DNA from: Flammula alnicola
Lineage: Eukaryota; Basidiomycota; Agaricomycetes; Agaricales; Strophariaceae
DNA length: 64,000 nucleotides
Assembly (NCBI GenBank): GCA_015499995.1
Contig: JADNRV010000016.1
Span: forward strand, 186,001 to 250,000
Direction of reading: 5' to 3'
Below are positions 24,301-36,795 of the stretch, piece after piece. The position numbers were made by a program, and so were the translations under genes. The notes beneath the pieces were generated by a model, which was given only the letters and a program-made list of their open reading frames with translations, did no database searches and was not told where the DNA came from. The number at the start of each line of letters is the position of its first letter. Positions within the stretch are counted from its first letter, which is position 1.

Positions 24301-26196
24301 ACTTGCACTTCAGTCCTGTTCAAGGCATGCAAAGCTAAATTCCTTACGGGAATCTAGCCTTCTAGGTCACTTCTATCTGGAAATCCCTGCTTCTAGACTC
24401 GGTTATACTAGTGCAGTGCACTCCTGAGAGCAAAAAAAAATTGCGATACATGGTGAAATTCTTTTTCTGTTCTGCAGGGACCCACAACGAAATGATCGCC
24501 TCAAGGATACTTGAACACGTGTAGTACACGGTAATGTCGAAATATAAACACGCTTCAATTTTTTCTCCGTGGTCAAATTTGGAAACCAAGTACAGGTGTA
24601 CTAGGGATCTATCGAGTGCTAAATCTAGCTTCCACTGATCTGTAAAGTCCCATGGTCTGACAAATGAAGTACTACTCGAGTATTGTTCTATTCACCTTGA
24701 TGATATTACTTGCACCACAAACGGATGCCAGATCGAGCTTATCAGCTTTCTCCGTCTTCCGACATATAGAGGAGGTTGACTCTTCTATCACGGGCAACCG
24801 GCCTCCAAGTTCTGGGCTCCGTATTTCCCTCTTCCGACCCATCCCAGACGGACTATTTTTAATGACGGGGACCATGGGATGCTGATCTGAATCATGAGAT
24901 CAGTGAATCCGGGGTATGTCACTGGGTTGCGAAACCACCTGCTTCAAGTTCTTGTCGGACATGCTTGAAAAAAATCTTTTGAACTTGCCCAATGCGGGAT
25001 CAATACGCTATTCTGGGAAGGGGCCAGGGACGATCTTCAACTTCTGGTAGATCGCAAGTTGATGAATAAGCCTTGAGCTTGATCTTGTAATCTGTTAAGT
25101 CATTCTATCGCAAGATAGTGCACGCACATCATGGACGTCATTTCAATAAATCACGTCAAGAAGCCTGGAATCTTTAAAATAAGTTTGTTGGTAAGTAACG
25201 AGCTCAGGACATACGTTTCATTAGTAAGGAGAATTTGTATGTAGTGGTTCCGAGGAAAGTATAGGCGCGAGGAGGTCGTGGTAGATACTGTACGTTGATT
25301 ACTTCAATCTGCCATACCTCTAATCAATAAGGGTCTGGCCGTGGCAGACAAAAGACAAAGTGTATTGCTTACACATCTGCTTAGATCATTCGGAACTTCC
25401 TGGCTCTCGAAAACCGTACATACACTAAGAATATCTCAACCCACAGATGTCCGGCGGGGAAAGGGGACTAGATACTCACCACATGTCTTCATGTCAGTGT
25501 GCGTCATTCATCATAAGCTAAACTTAGGATTGTTGAGTCGGATTGTTGAGCCTTCTATTTCACTGACATGTCCAGGCCTGGGAGCAGCTGTTCCGATGCT
25601 GGCAGAAAAGGACTGGTAAGTATCAAGTACGAATTCCATATATTAATAACGAACTTACCAAGCACCTTGACCCCTGCAGAGAAAGAAAGTTATGTTCGTC
25701 AAATACGATATCGATCAGTCAACGTCGCCATTTGGATGCGACCACATCATATATCCAGCAGAAGCGGAGAATCCGCAGCAAAGACTGACCCATGTAAATG
25801 TACTTACCCTCCTCTTCGCCTGGACCGGCAAAGGAATTTTGGTCATGAGCCTTGGTCGGAAACCTGGGCTCAAAATATGCTTCGAAGGAGCCGCGCAGTA
25901 ACTGGATTTCCATTCATATAGAGCATGAAGCGTACGTACATGAATCATGAGAAGCACATCCATAAAAACCTCCTACAAGCTGACGTCGGTAAATTGAAGC
26001 GAGAAATAGTCCAACAGGAGGCATCATTGTCCACCGCGTCGCCGAACAAAACAAGAAAAGGGAAGAATCGATTGGCGAAGCGGTAGCCGATTCTCAAGGC
26101 AATCTCAAACACGAAGCCTATCTGTCTGCTATTGCGCAGTGCAATAGCTTGTTCGGCCCTGAAATGTTGCCGAGAAATCCTACCCCAGACTGTCAA
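21311..26196. other. Gene-poor stretch of about 4.9 kb
   Basis: No multi-exon gene could be assembled. From 21640 to 22440 the words gcgctc and gagcgc recur and the phrase ctgaaataccct appears twice (about 22289 and 22397), suggesting old repeat debris. The 24260-24310 stretch repeats acttgaac several times. No LTR pair or transposase motif was recognised. Confidence 0.45.
24664..24885 (+). CDS. Possible small secreted protein, 73 residues
   Basis: The single-exon frame begins MKYYSSIVLFTLMILLAPQT, which has the three parts of a signal peptide: a basic start, a hydrophobic core, and a short polar stretch ending at an Ala-Arg that could be cleaved. The rest is Ser/Pro/Gly-containing with only one Cys, so it lacks the cysteine pairs of most effectors. 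There is no homology I recognise. In 4.9 kb of gene-poor DNA such a frame can occur by chance. Confidence 0.2.
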   Translation: MKYYSSIVLFTLMILLAPQTDARSSLSAFSVFRHIEEVDSSITGNRPPSSGLRISLFRPIPDGLFLMTGTMGC

Positions 26197-29100
26197 TCAC
26201 ATCTGGGACCACCGGAGCCCGATATTCGTCGCCAACGCCAAAAAGATAACGGCACACAACACAGTCGGCCCATACTTGTCATAATACAAGCCCGCTGCGT
26301 ACCGTTCACGCAGCCGGTAGGACCGGTATATGAAAATTCCAGCGGAGTATGCGATCGCGAGGAGGGCAGCAAACGTGAAGAGGGCGGCACTGATTAGACC
26401 GCGTGTGTCTTCAGGAGGGATAAAGTTGAGCAAAGTGGTTGCTATCGTCCCGATGAATACGGCGTTGTTGAGCCATTTCTGCATATGGGACACAAGAGAG
26501 ATCAGAACACCGTCTGTCCAGGAAGCGAAGAAAGGGGTATAATCAAGGAAAGAAGAAATTAGAGACGTGAAATGCCGGGATGATTAATAGAAGCCATAGA
26601 TGAAAATTGATGATTTTCAGAGGAAATAGAAGGACGAAGCCAAGAGACGAGATCTCAAGCGCGCAGATTTGGCCAGAGACAAAAGGAGAAAGACTTACCA
26701 AAAACGTCCTTTCCGCCGCGAAGTACACCTTGGGCTCAATCCTCACGGGGATTGCAATCTTCTTACCGGCGGGCGCGCGCCAATTCCTTTCGAGGATCCT
26801 ATCATCTCCATACCTGTTCTGCGGTCCTCCGAGAGCTTCCTCTTCCTCTCTCTCATCTGCAGGACGTTCTTCTTCCTCGCCATTCCCGTTGGCCTCAGCC
26901 TGGTCGTTTCTTTCACCATATGCCTGCGAACGCGAACGGGGAGTACGAACACGAGACGACGAAGAGATGGAGCGCGTTTTCTTGTGCCTTCTCTTCTCCT
27001 CCTCGCCTTGGAGCCTGGTCTTGAGCGTCTCGTCGAAGCAGTTGATGGTGCCAAGGGGTTAATAGAGAGTGCCTTCTTAGATAAAGTCTCCTTGTCGCCG
27101 TGGACTTTATGCCTCTTCGCCTGTGCAAGAACACCTGCGTGCTGATCTTCTCCTTCTCCTTCGCCCGTGCGCGCTTCTCCTTCCTCTGCGCCCTCAACAC
27201 CGGTGCCCTGCTCGACAACCCACCGACGTCCTTCTCCTTGCCCTGCCTCTTCCGCTTTTTCCTGTTTTCTTCCTCCTCTTCTTGCCTCTCTTTCAGCATT
27301 TGCTCGCGATATGCGATGGCGGCCTTGATATCTTCCCCGCTGAGACCCGTCCTCTTACCCTCATCACGGGCCGGGGCGAGCTCTTGTTCCTCCTCCTCGC
27401 CCTCTGATAAGGGCTCACTGTATATTGCGACAGGCGAAATTGAGCCCTCTGAAGAGCGCGGCGAATGTGTCTGGCGAGATGTCGACGGAGGACTGTGCCC
27501 CTTGCCAGACGAAGGCTGGCTGCTGAAAGCCGGCCGCTCATGACGCTCAGGTATCCTGTGTCGGGTTTAAGAATGTCGACGTCCACTATTGGTACAAGAA
27601 ATTGCGTAATCAGTTCGTGCCTCGGGCTCGTGCTAATCAAGACTTACTCTGTGGCAACCAGAAAGGCACCAGGTCCACGCGCTCTGGGAGGAGAGTTGCG
27701 CATCCATGAATGAATTTACTGGAAAAATTACGCACGAGGTCAGTATCCACTCCTTTGATGACTGTACGAACCCCACGTTAAAATAGCGAAATCTACACAC
27801 CTGAACTTAGGCACGGCCTCTACTAAATGTGATTGCACAAGGTCAGTAACCCACTTGGGTGGTTGCTGTCCGAATTGCGTCTGGAGCTTGACTTCAAGTA
27901 CACCATATCTGAAAAGAAGAGAACAAAGGGAAGATGTCAATGAGCAAGGAATACCAAAGGCAACTTCAAATATACTTGAAGAGCTCCCTGTCCTCCACTG
28001 GTAGCTGTGGGAATGGATAGTCGATACCGATATCGGTCCTGCGCCAGTTATCGCCCGAGCGAGAACGACCATCCCAATTATCCTCTCTAACCATCGTAAG
28101 CTCTGTGTCGAGCGAGATGCGGACACGAGCGTCACCCGGAAGCTGGAACGCCGTTCGGTTGTAGAACGAGCGCATGACTTATGTGATGTATGCAAATCGG
28201 TTAAATGAAAGCACGCCAGAAATATGTACCCACCAGGGACGAGCTTCTTGGTCAAGATAGCATACTGAACCTCGTTGGCGAGCTGGATCATCGTGTCAAC
28301 TTCTTGCTGGGTCTTCTTTCCCTTCTTCACGAGCTGCTGAAAGTCGTCATCGACGGTATACTCTCCGCGCAAGAACGGGTTGACGAGGTGCTCCTTCAGA
28401 GAAAAACGAGCTTTGACGGATTTCTCGCCCGTCCAGTCTTCTCTGTGAGTTTTGCGCTCCACGAAATCTATTATGTGGGAGTATTTGTAACGTGGAAAGA
28501 CAAAGCAAGAAGAAAACTAACGGTTTTGCTGTCCATATCTCCGTACCACCGCATACGAATAGCCTCTGCACCCTCGGTCTTCTCCAGACGGCCCAGGTAG
28601 AGATCAAGGTCTTCGTCGTCGAAATATATCGAAGTAATAGCCGAATCCTTCTGCTCAAATTCCTTGTCAGCGTTAAACACTGTTGAGAGGCATCAGTAAG
28701 ATGACTAGATGGATATGAGTAGGAATGTATGCACCAAGAACAGGAAGATGTCGCAAGATGGCAAGTTTGAGGGGCACCAAGTTGTCGGGATGCACCCAGT
28801 ACTTCGTCGTCTGTCGGACGAACGCACTTTGATTCCCACCGGCACTAGCGTCTCCTTGAACGGGATGTCCACGTGTGCGGACGAGATCATATAGTTTTGA
28901 GAGTTTGACGATAAGGGCATCCCAGTTGTACTTGTAGAACGGGCGTTTCTCGAGGTATTCTTGGATGAATGATGTTTTCAGCTGGACTTGGGTTTGTTTC
29001 TGGAGAAAAGTCAGGTGCTGGGAATCTAGAGAGGAGATAAAATATGTCTTACATCGTGTTTCTAAAAAGGATATAAGATAAAATAAATGACGAATAGAAG

Positions 29101-29854
29101 GAGAAAGCGAACCTTGAGGATTTTCATGAACCCAGTGATATTCAACTTTGTATAGAGCGCGAGGTCATGAACATCTGCGACGAGGATGGCAACCTCTTCC
29201 TCCAGTCCATGGAACCTTGCCTCGAGAGCATCGAAAGATTCGTCAGAATTATCACCTTCGTCATCGGTGAGGTCATCGTCTGAACCGGCGTCTTGGCATA
29301 GGAGTCGCGTCGGCTGCTGACTTTCTGGATCTGAGGCAGAGGAAGAGGAGGAGGAAGAGAGGTTATTTGTGCTCTTTGGAGCGGTTTCAGAACGTCTTCC
29401 GTGACGAGACGCTGGACGTCCTTCTCTGCATCGCGAATACGGCGAGAAAGTTCAGATGTCTGTGAAAGCGTATGAGTTTCTGTTTGAAGCACGTTGGTCG
29501 GTTATCAAGGCCATGCCTCGAGCATATCAAAGAAGCAGCGATCGAGAAAAGCAACGTACTTTAGCCTTCTGAAAGTCGTGAATCTTGTCCAACTCTGTTG
29601 TGAGCATCATGGTGAACTCTTGTTCATCCTTCTCTGTCCATCCTGTAGGCGCTGTTGTGCGATTCTAGAAAATGCGGTCAGTAGTCCATATGTCTGCAAG
29701 AACGACTGGGTGGCGAACCTTGAGCTCGCGCTTCAACAAATTGTAGTCGAGGTAAAATGGCCGCCATTCGTTGTACAAGTCGGTCTAGAGAGTGTGAGTA
29801 CGCGCAGACAGAAATAGAAATGCGACATACGCTAATCTTTCTGCCGAACTTCAT
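26197..29854 (-). CDS. VTC4: VTC4: SPX-domain polyphosphate polymerase of the vacuolar transporter chaperone
   Basis: Synthesises inorganic polyphosphate from ATP and passes it into the vacuole. Domains in order: SPX at the N terminus (MKFGRKIS, then [20 protein letters not shown]), which senses inositol pyrophosphates; the polymerase tunnel domain with [48 protein letters not shown] and [13 protein letters not shown], whose Arg/Lys residues bind phosphate; the block [14 protein letters not shown] with PFWLPQMDVDI; a very long charged linker; and the C-terminal membrane module with [13 protein letters not shown], then three helices to the stop at 26197. The frame slips by one base near 29400, 27550, 27150 and the G run 27055-27058, all in the linkers; the folded domains are intact. 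It is transcribed divergently from GTR2. Confidence 0.92.
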
Positions 29855-30043
29855 GTTGAGGAGAAGAGGAAGAGCGAGTTTGGACGGAAATGAATGGGAT
29901 TTAGAGAGAGTTGCCCGACGAACGTGCGCTGAGGGCACAAAGGTGGAGTTTGATTCTGAGTTCAAGCCAACGAACCGTCATTGCATCACGTGCAGTTTAC
30001 AGTAAATTAGACTTTTTGAAATGCATCTATAGTCCTTGCCACC
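29855..30043. promoter_or_regulatory. 189-bp divergent promoter between VTC4 and GTR2
   Basis: The two start codons point away from each other with only 189 bp between them, so both core promoters must lie here. The word cacgtg at about 29989 is a perfect E-box, the core bound by bHLH factors. In yeast, Pho4 uses this core in phosphate-starvation promoters, VTC genes among them. Whether it acts here is inference. Confidence 0.6.
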
Positions 30044-31736
30044 ATGACCTCCAACTATGCCGCAACGTCTACGGCCCACCGACCCAAGCTCAACGGACAC
30101 AGATCCCCCTCAGATACAGTTACGCGTACCAAGATATTGCTCCTGGGGCTCCGCAGGTGCGTACTCGATCATTTCCGTCTCCATTACCACTAAATATACC
30201 CCCGTTAGAGCGGGGAAAACATCCATTCAACAGGTCCTCTTCAACAATTTGCCGCCAAACCAGACATTCTACCTCGAGACAACAATGCGCATCGCCAAAC
30301 ATGCCATAGAGTCTGTTCTGCCCATCTGCCACCGTCGCTGTCGTCTGATAACTTGCCACCCTCAGCACAGTCATTCCACTCGAAATTTGGGATTGTCCCG
30401 CAAACACAACCGTGGAATCCCTCGGCGTGCCTTTGTCCCAGTTTTCGACCATCATCTTCGTGATTGATATTCGCGTATGCCGTTCCCTTTGTCTTCTTGC
30501 GTTTTCGTCTAATGACACAAATAGGACTTATATAACCAACCCATTTCAAAACTTGTAGAATTCATCGTCGCGTCCTATGCAGAGAATCCAGATATCATCC
30601 TCGAGGTGTTCGTACACAAGGCGGAAAAGCTGCAGGAGGACGACAAAATCGGTGCCTTTCCATTTCTTGTCCCTGCTATCTTAGGGTTTCTGACAAGATC
30701 CGCGCAGAAAATTTCAGGCAGATACACGAGCGCGTGTCGGACCGTCTGCTCGACATGTCTCCGGAATACGAGCAGATGCAGCTCAACTTCCACCTCACAT
30801 CTATCTACGACCATTCACTGCACGAAGCCTTCTCCAGGGTCCTGCATAAGTTGATCGAGTCATTACCATATCTTGAAGAGCTCCTAAACGTTTTTTGCGC
30901 GGTGGGTTTTGGTCCAGTACTTTGAGCGCTTATTGCTCATGTCAAACAGAATTGCCAATCCCCCAAAAGCTTCTTGTTCGACATTCGCTCGCGACTGTAC
31001 ATTGCCACGGATGCATCTCCGGTGGATTCTGCGACACACAACCTATGTTGTGACTACCTGTTGCTACTCAATCAATTCGGACCTTTGTACAAGTACGTCT
31101 ATTAAGCTTTGCTGTTTATTGTTTTGCCGACGGATCTTACAGGTCAATACAAGCAAGTCCTAATCGACAACGACAGCTGACGGGGACAATGATACCCAAC
31201 ACCCCCCCGCCCTCTACGACATCCACCTCTTCGCTCTCCCCCCGAGGACCCTCTGTCTCTTCCTCCGCGTCACACCCTTCTGCCCCTCCAACCCGCAACT
31301 ATAGTCAACGGCCGACGGCTCCGACGAACGGATCTTCGGGGCTACTTTCACCTACATCACCTACATCATCACCCAGTCCCTCCGCCGTAAACGGCGGTAG
31401 CGGCACACCCTCCTCCTTGCACGCACACGACCAACCCTCCACGTCCACGCCAAGCTTCACAACGCCCTCGCCTTCGCCTATTTCCATGCCGAAATTGCAG
31501 AAACATAAGGATCTGTTTTACCCCTCTGCATCCACGGCGCTGTCCACGCCGTCGTCGCCATCGGGGGGCACGACGCTGACGTACCACGTGATCACGAAGC
31601 ACCTTGCGCTGCTGGCCCTAATCCCGACTGCCGTGTTTGAGGAGCGCCGGGGCTCGTAGAGTACAATGTAGTATTTTTCAGGGAGGGCGTGCAGGAGATA
31701 TCTGACGTTGAGGAGGAGGCGAGGGTGGCGGGGTGA
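30044..31736 (+). CDS. GTR2: Gtr2 / RagC-D family GTPase
   Basis: One subunit of the Rag GTPase heterodimer that signals amino-acid status to TORC1 on the vacuole. After a short Ser/Thr-rich start, the G domain opens with KILLLGLRRAGKTSI (P-loop), followed by IPLEIWDCPAN, where the usual DxxG appears as D-C-P-A as in RagC-type proteins, and STIIFVIDIRDLYNQPISKL. The C-terminal roadblock-like half includes NFHLTSIYDHSLHEAFSRV, typical of this family. A Pro/Ser/Thr-rich insertion (31190-31500) precedes the final conserved strand. The frame is broken at the G run 31649-31652: one extra base restores GLVEYNVVFFREGVQEISDV and a stop at 31734-31736. Exon 1 is 30044-30156 and exon 2 begins at 30209. 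Confidence 0.9.
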
Positions 31737-34700
31737 CATTGGGGTGTGGAAGCAAGGTATTATTCGATTCTGATGATCAGAAAGCTGTTTTGGTATTGGA
31801 TACTCTGGATCTTCGTTCGTTCGTTCTCTGTGATGCTTTCTCAGCTACCTGGGGACGAGTTGCTCGCTCTGGGAGGTGCTGAGTGGCGAGGCAATGTGGG
31901 CTTGTTTTTTAGACTTGGCTCTGCCCATTGCTCGTAACAAAGGACGGCCGTTCGTTTTGGAAGCAGATAATTTACATATTATATGTGCCATATACATACT
32001 GTCTACAACTGGATGTTGCAAAGGAAAATATAGTAATGCAATTTGCAGGTTTTTAATGTCGATAGTCTTATATTTGAAATTTGTGACAACTCGCACCTAC
32101 CTTGGATGTTTGGATTAGGAATTTACTCATTTGAAGCCGCCGCTTCGATATGACCTCCAGTGCCTCAGCAATTACTTGGTTCCCCCAATTTACTGGCCAA
32201 TCTAGCGCTCGCCATTGGGCTCGGATTCAAGATAAGATAAGATGTGCTGACACATCAACCGTCGATCCGATCAGACTCGACAGTAATTTATGCCTTCACT
32301 CCTGCTGAAGCTTTCGACCTGGATTACAGCGCTTTGCATATTTTTGTGAAAACCGAATCGTTTCCAGCGGGGTCACGTGCTGATGGTACCTCAGCCAAAT
32401 ATCCTCGGCAGATTCGGCACATCATCAGTGCTCTCTCTCACAAACCTTCGCTTTTGATAGTTTGAAGTGAGAATACCCGTTTTGACGCCTTTAAGTTAAG
32501 TTATATCTTTCTTAATTTCAGGAGAAGCCCTTCTGTGTGCTGCATTAACCATCAGGTTCTTCATCTTCATTCCCTGGCACCTTGACAATTGAAAGCAAAG
32601 GCCTGCTAGAACCTCAAGCACATGCGGCCATTGTCAAAAAAGTGGTGGCACATCATCACCAGTGACGAGTGAGAACCCCGATGTGTTTTCTTCCTGCTCT
32701 GCCCTCTTTGATGTCGACGTAGCCCTGCCCTCTTCCGAAGAGCATATAAAAGAAATCGACTGCCTGAGACTGGGCAAAGGTTTCCGTGAGTGAAATAAGT
32801 CATGTAAAATTTATTATACACTAGAATGATGCCTCTTTTTTTGTGGTTGGTGTGCACCGTACGCTGTGTTCTACATAACGGGCAGGACGTTGGAACCAAA
32901 GCACAAGCGCAGGACACCAGTTATCCACTTTCCGCCGCAAACTCTAATTCTTTTGGGCAGCACAGCCACAGGAACCATACGCGCCTTTGTTGATTATTTG
33001 GCTCCTTTGACCGCCGTCATCCTTTTTCGGATAAGGAGATCCAGAGGCGAAGTTGAGAGTCGTCGCACATTTGCAAACATTTAGTATATCTAGCGAGCTT
33101 TTCTTGTTGAGAGACTAGCTAATAGGAGATGTTGCCACTGATAAGAAGAATAACTAAGTTTATTCAATATCTATCTAACACACAATGTACACGACATCAG
33201 ACCTACATACTTACATTCATAGACTCGCTAATCCTGTATGCAAGCACCTACTATCGGCGCTGCATGGGGTTGGATGGGTGTGCTCGCGTTGGTTGCATTC
33301 AGCCGTATGCGGCGCGAACCACTGCACGCGCGGTGGTGTTTGTCGCTGCGTGAGAGCCTTGCGAGGTGTGGGTCATCGGAAACGCACTGGGGCCGTCTCG
33401 CGCCATCTTGTGTGGCTGCAGGTGGTGCGGGACTGAAATTAGCAGCAGGGGTGGGTGCGAGGCTTACTTAGTTGGTGAATGGATATAGAGGGTACCGTGT
33501 CGTTGGATAGCTTTTGGAGCCGGACTTTCTTCAATTTGCCAGTGCTGGATGGACTGTGAACTGCAATGCATTCGGTCTCGGATCGACGAGTGGGGAGGGG
33601 AGTTGGCTTGGTTCTGTCATCAGAGGGGCAGCGGCGGCGGTGTTTCGTTCGCTTTTGATTCACATGGCAATGGGTCGGCAACCTCGCGAGGCGACACCGT
33701 TGAGAGAGGTGTCATCTTCGTGCTTGGCGGAGCGAGGGGGCATCATCTAATTCCTATTATTCCATGAGATAAGTGACAGGCGGTCAATATCCTTGCTTCT
33801 ACTTACCTACAACATTCAGAGGTCCTCCTGGCCTTATCCCCAACACGATCCTACGCTAACCGATATTGGTTTTCGCATGGGTTGGGATGTCACCGTCCTG
33901 AGTCCTTTTGCAGAGCTGGGCCTTCGTTATGGTTACTAATTGAAGTGGTTATCCGCGAGGTTGGTGCAGTGGAGGGGTGCCTCTTACCTTGCTTCATCCC
34001 ACCTCTACGCCTTACGTGCTGTGCGGCTGCCTTTGGCATTGCGGTTCTCGCTTGACGTTTTTGGGCGGTGTTCAACAGCGCCCTTCACACCATCGTCACG
34101 GCGACTCACAGGTTTACTGCTCGCGGTTGTGATCCAGTAGCGGCGGCAATGGCGGTCGAGCAAACCGAGGAGACTCTGGACGGACGGTGTATGTTGAGAG
34201 CAAAACTGCCCTTCGCAGGTGGAAAACGAACAAACCGACACGGTCACATGTGCGTCGGGCGATATATTTTTAGAGTTCCTTGGCCAAATAATCAACAAAG
34301 GCGCGGCGGGCTGTGTGGCTGTGCTTCCCAAAAAGATTTTAAGTTTGCGGCGGAATCTCAAAAGCCCAGGACACCTTGGTGGCCGCAGTTGCCGAACATG
34401 TTTGGCTAAGGGACGATCAGCACGTGATGGAATTGAAAATGTTACGGGTTTTCACAAAAATATGCAAAGCGCTGTACCTTCTATCTAGACTGAAACCTCT
34501 ACCAAGATGAGCTCACCTTCGCAATTAGTTTTTCCGATCGTAAACGCTTTACATTGGAAATCTTTCTTCATCGAAATTATTACGCGTGGCGGCGAGGGTA
34601 CTTACCAAAAATCACGACTGCACTGGTTCGACATGCCCTCGAACCGAGTTTGGATTCCATTGAGCGAAAAGAACGACTGAATCAGAGGAGGCTGCAGATA

Positions 34701-34803
34701 TTATAAGCAAAGGTTATATACCAAACATACGGGACAGTGACGTCTCGAAAAAGAAACGCTATGAGGATGAGAAACCCGGTGAAAATTGACAGTCCGTAAT
34801 TTC
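31737..34803. other. Intergenic stretch, mostly unassigned
   Basis: AT-rich from 31950 to 32250, then mixed. No complete gene is visible on the plus strand. The minus strand between about 33200 and 33780 has spliced-gene-like composition and is listed separately. No transposon features were found. Confidence 0.45.
33240..33760 (-). pseudogene. Unassigned gene fragment or relic
   Basis: Read on the minus strand, the segment 33470-33680 keeps a basic, Ser/Thr-rich frame containing ECIAVHSPSSTGKLKKVRLQ, ending at a plausible donor (gtaagc) near 33469. A plausible acceptor (atttcag) lies near 33436. An AATAAA-like word on the same strand near 33160 would suit a polyadenylation signal. No start or upstream exons could be joined with confidence and I recognise no family, so it may be the 3' end of a small gene or a relic. 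Confidence 0.22.
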
Positions 34804-36283
34804 TTAATTTCCTCCCTTTGCAATGAGTGCCTCGACCTCGGGCTTCATACTTGCAATGAATTCTGCCTTGCCTTGTTTGGGATTCCAGCCAAGGGCACGA
34901 CCACGATCCGCCTTGAAAAGACTGTTGGCGCCGATCATGCGCGCCAAAAAGGGAATCTAAGTGATGCCAGAAGAAAAGGGATAAGTCAGGATACCACACT
35001 AGATGGAATACACTAACTGGATAGAATGCTTCAAATTCCTCCTGGGAGAGCGCCCTGGGCTTGCGAGAAGTCCCAACGCCCAAGTCAGCGAGAGCCTCGG
35101 ATATGGCGCGGCCTATCTCAAGACCTGAGAATTCAGTGTTCCCCGCAAAGTAATACCCTTCAGGCCCGTGGCAAGCGGCATCAGGGTTGGAACGGATATT
35201 ATCGAAGATGACACGGTATAGATCAGCAGCTGAAAGTTACAGAAGCTGTCAGAGAAACTCAGGAAGGACGTGCCCATAGATGGAAGAAAACGAAGTACGC
35301 ACTGTCCTCAACGTCAACCGCACACCACTTATTCAACCCTTTACCTATATAGCTCCTTGCTTGCGCGCGAGAGCCGGCCTGATAAAGATGGACAAGGCTG
35401 AACTCGTTTTCTGAATTCCAAGGACCAGAGGTCCTGAAGGCAGTCCAAAGACGGCTCCTGTGCAATTTATTCAATATCGTAAAATAGCGATTAAGGAGAA
35501 AATACAACTGAAACAGAGAAAGACGCACCAGGTGCAATGAGATATGCCTTGACATACCCGGCCTTGTCCGCCTCTATGATCGGAATGTCGATGTTCCGAG
35601 GAATGGCTTCCACTGGAATTGCATTGAGTTTGTCGACGTCCAAGTCGCTGATTGCGGGTTGATCGCTATGCGAGCCAAGCGCGTCGTCCATGACGAATGC
35701 TATAAATTCCAGGATTTATTTAGACATGATGTGTCCACCTAAGCGGTCGAATAAATACCTGAACCGGACTAGAAGAACGAAGTGTGTTAATTTTTAGATA
35801 AACACAGGCTGTCTTGACTCTGACCGTATGAATCAACACTGGAGCCTTTCCAGACTTCTCGTATTTGATCTTCATCCCAGCCAAAATTGCATTGGTAGGA
35901 GACAATGTGATCGAATTAGCCTGTAGAAGCTCTTAGCACATCGCGAGTCGCGACTCTAAATAACAGCCTAAGACTTACAATTGCGACAACAACATCGGCA
36001 TTCGATGCTGCCTCAATGAGGAAACCCAAATTTTCGTCGGTGTATGAGCCAAGAATGACTTCAACACCCAAGGTTTTCAATTTCTCTCCTTTCTCTGCCG
36101 AACGGATGAGGGCTGTGATTTGGAAGGAAGCAGCATCTGGGTGTTGAAGCAAGCGGTGAAGAACCGTCCCGCCGATGTAACCTGAGGAAAATGTAGTTAC
36201 TTTAATCAACACCATCTGTGAAAAGCGAAAAGTATGTGCGTACCAGTTGCACCTGTGAAGAAGATATTGAGCTTGCTAGACAT
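34804..36283 (-). CDS. NmrA-like NAD(P)-binding protein, copy A (one frame break)
   Basis: The start MSSKLNIFFTGATG splices to GYIGGTVLHRLLQHPD, forming the Rossmann GxxGxxG dinucleotide-binding loop. Next come ITALIRSAEKGEKLKTLG and ADVVVAI, as in atypical short-chain dehydrogenases of the NmrA/HSCARG type. A 10-nt microexon (35759-35768) joins LIHT to the block starting FVMDDALG. One base is missing near 35345, between RKQGA and YIGKGLNKWC. The C terminus EVEALIAKGGN ends at the TAA 34804-34806. Family members act as redox sensors or as reductases; the substrate here is unknown. Copy B at 39.8-41.3 kb has the same exon pattern. Confidence 0.8.
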
Positions 36284-36600
36284 ACTTGTGCATTTACTTT
36301 GGTGCTCAATTCGAGATGCTTTATTTTGCTATCAGCAACATCAGTAAAATAACAATTCTCCTTTTACACGCTTTTTACGCTTTCGAAAGCTTTGAAAGAG
36401 ACAAAAGAGGAAAAGAGTTTGCCGCTTTTGATGGCAAAGGCCTTAGGCTTTCAAAGCGCTTCGAAAAGGTCTTCCTCTTTTCAAAGAGGTAAAAGGTACG
36501 TAGAAGTGACTTGCAAAGCATTCTAAAAGGATCTCTTAAAGTGTTTTCGAAGCATGGAAAGTAGCGAGAAAAGCATTTGGATTGAAGATAATATTAATCA
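36284..36600. repeat. Low-complexity AAAG/CTTT-rich block upstream of copy A
   Basis: From about 36360 to 36560 the words aaag, gaaag and cttttc recur on both strands (for example aaaagaggaaaag and tcaaagcgcttcgaaaagg), with short palindromes. The first 50 bases upstream of the ATG still resemble the upstream region of copy B, but this block is absent there. It therefore looks inserted or expanded after the duplication. Confidence 0.5.
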
Positions 36601-36715
36601 CATTACAGTACTACATAGCTAATCTAATTCGCTGTCATCATCGACAAGCTCTCCACCATGCAATATGGCCAGCGTTGGGCCCACGCCACTGCTGTGGGCC
36701 GAGTTGCGACCAAAC

Positions 36716-36795
36716 CCCGCATCGTGCGCCAGGTACCCGCATCGTGCGCCAGATACCCGCATCGTGCGCCAGATACCCGCATCGTGCGCCAGGTA
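36716..36795 (+). repeat. Tandem repeat, four copies of a 20-bp unit
   Basis: The unit cccgcatcgtgcgccaggta repeats four times back to back. The two middle copies read agata instead of aggta at the end; the outer two are identical. Because 20 is not a multiple of three, reading frames through it cycle, and it is unlikely to be coding. Confidence 0.92.
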
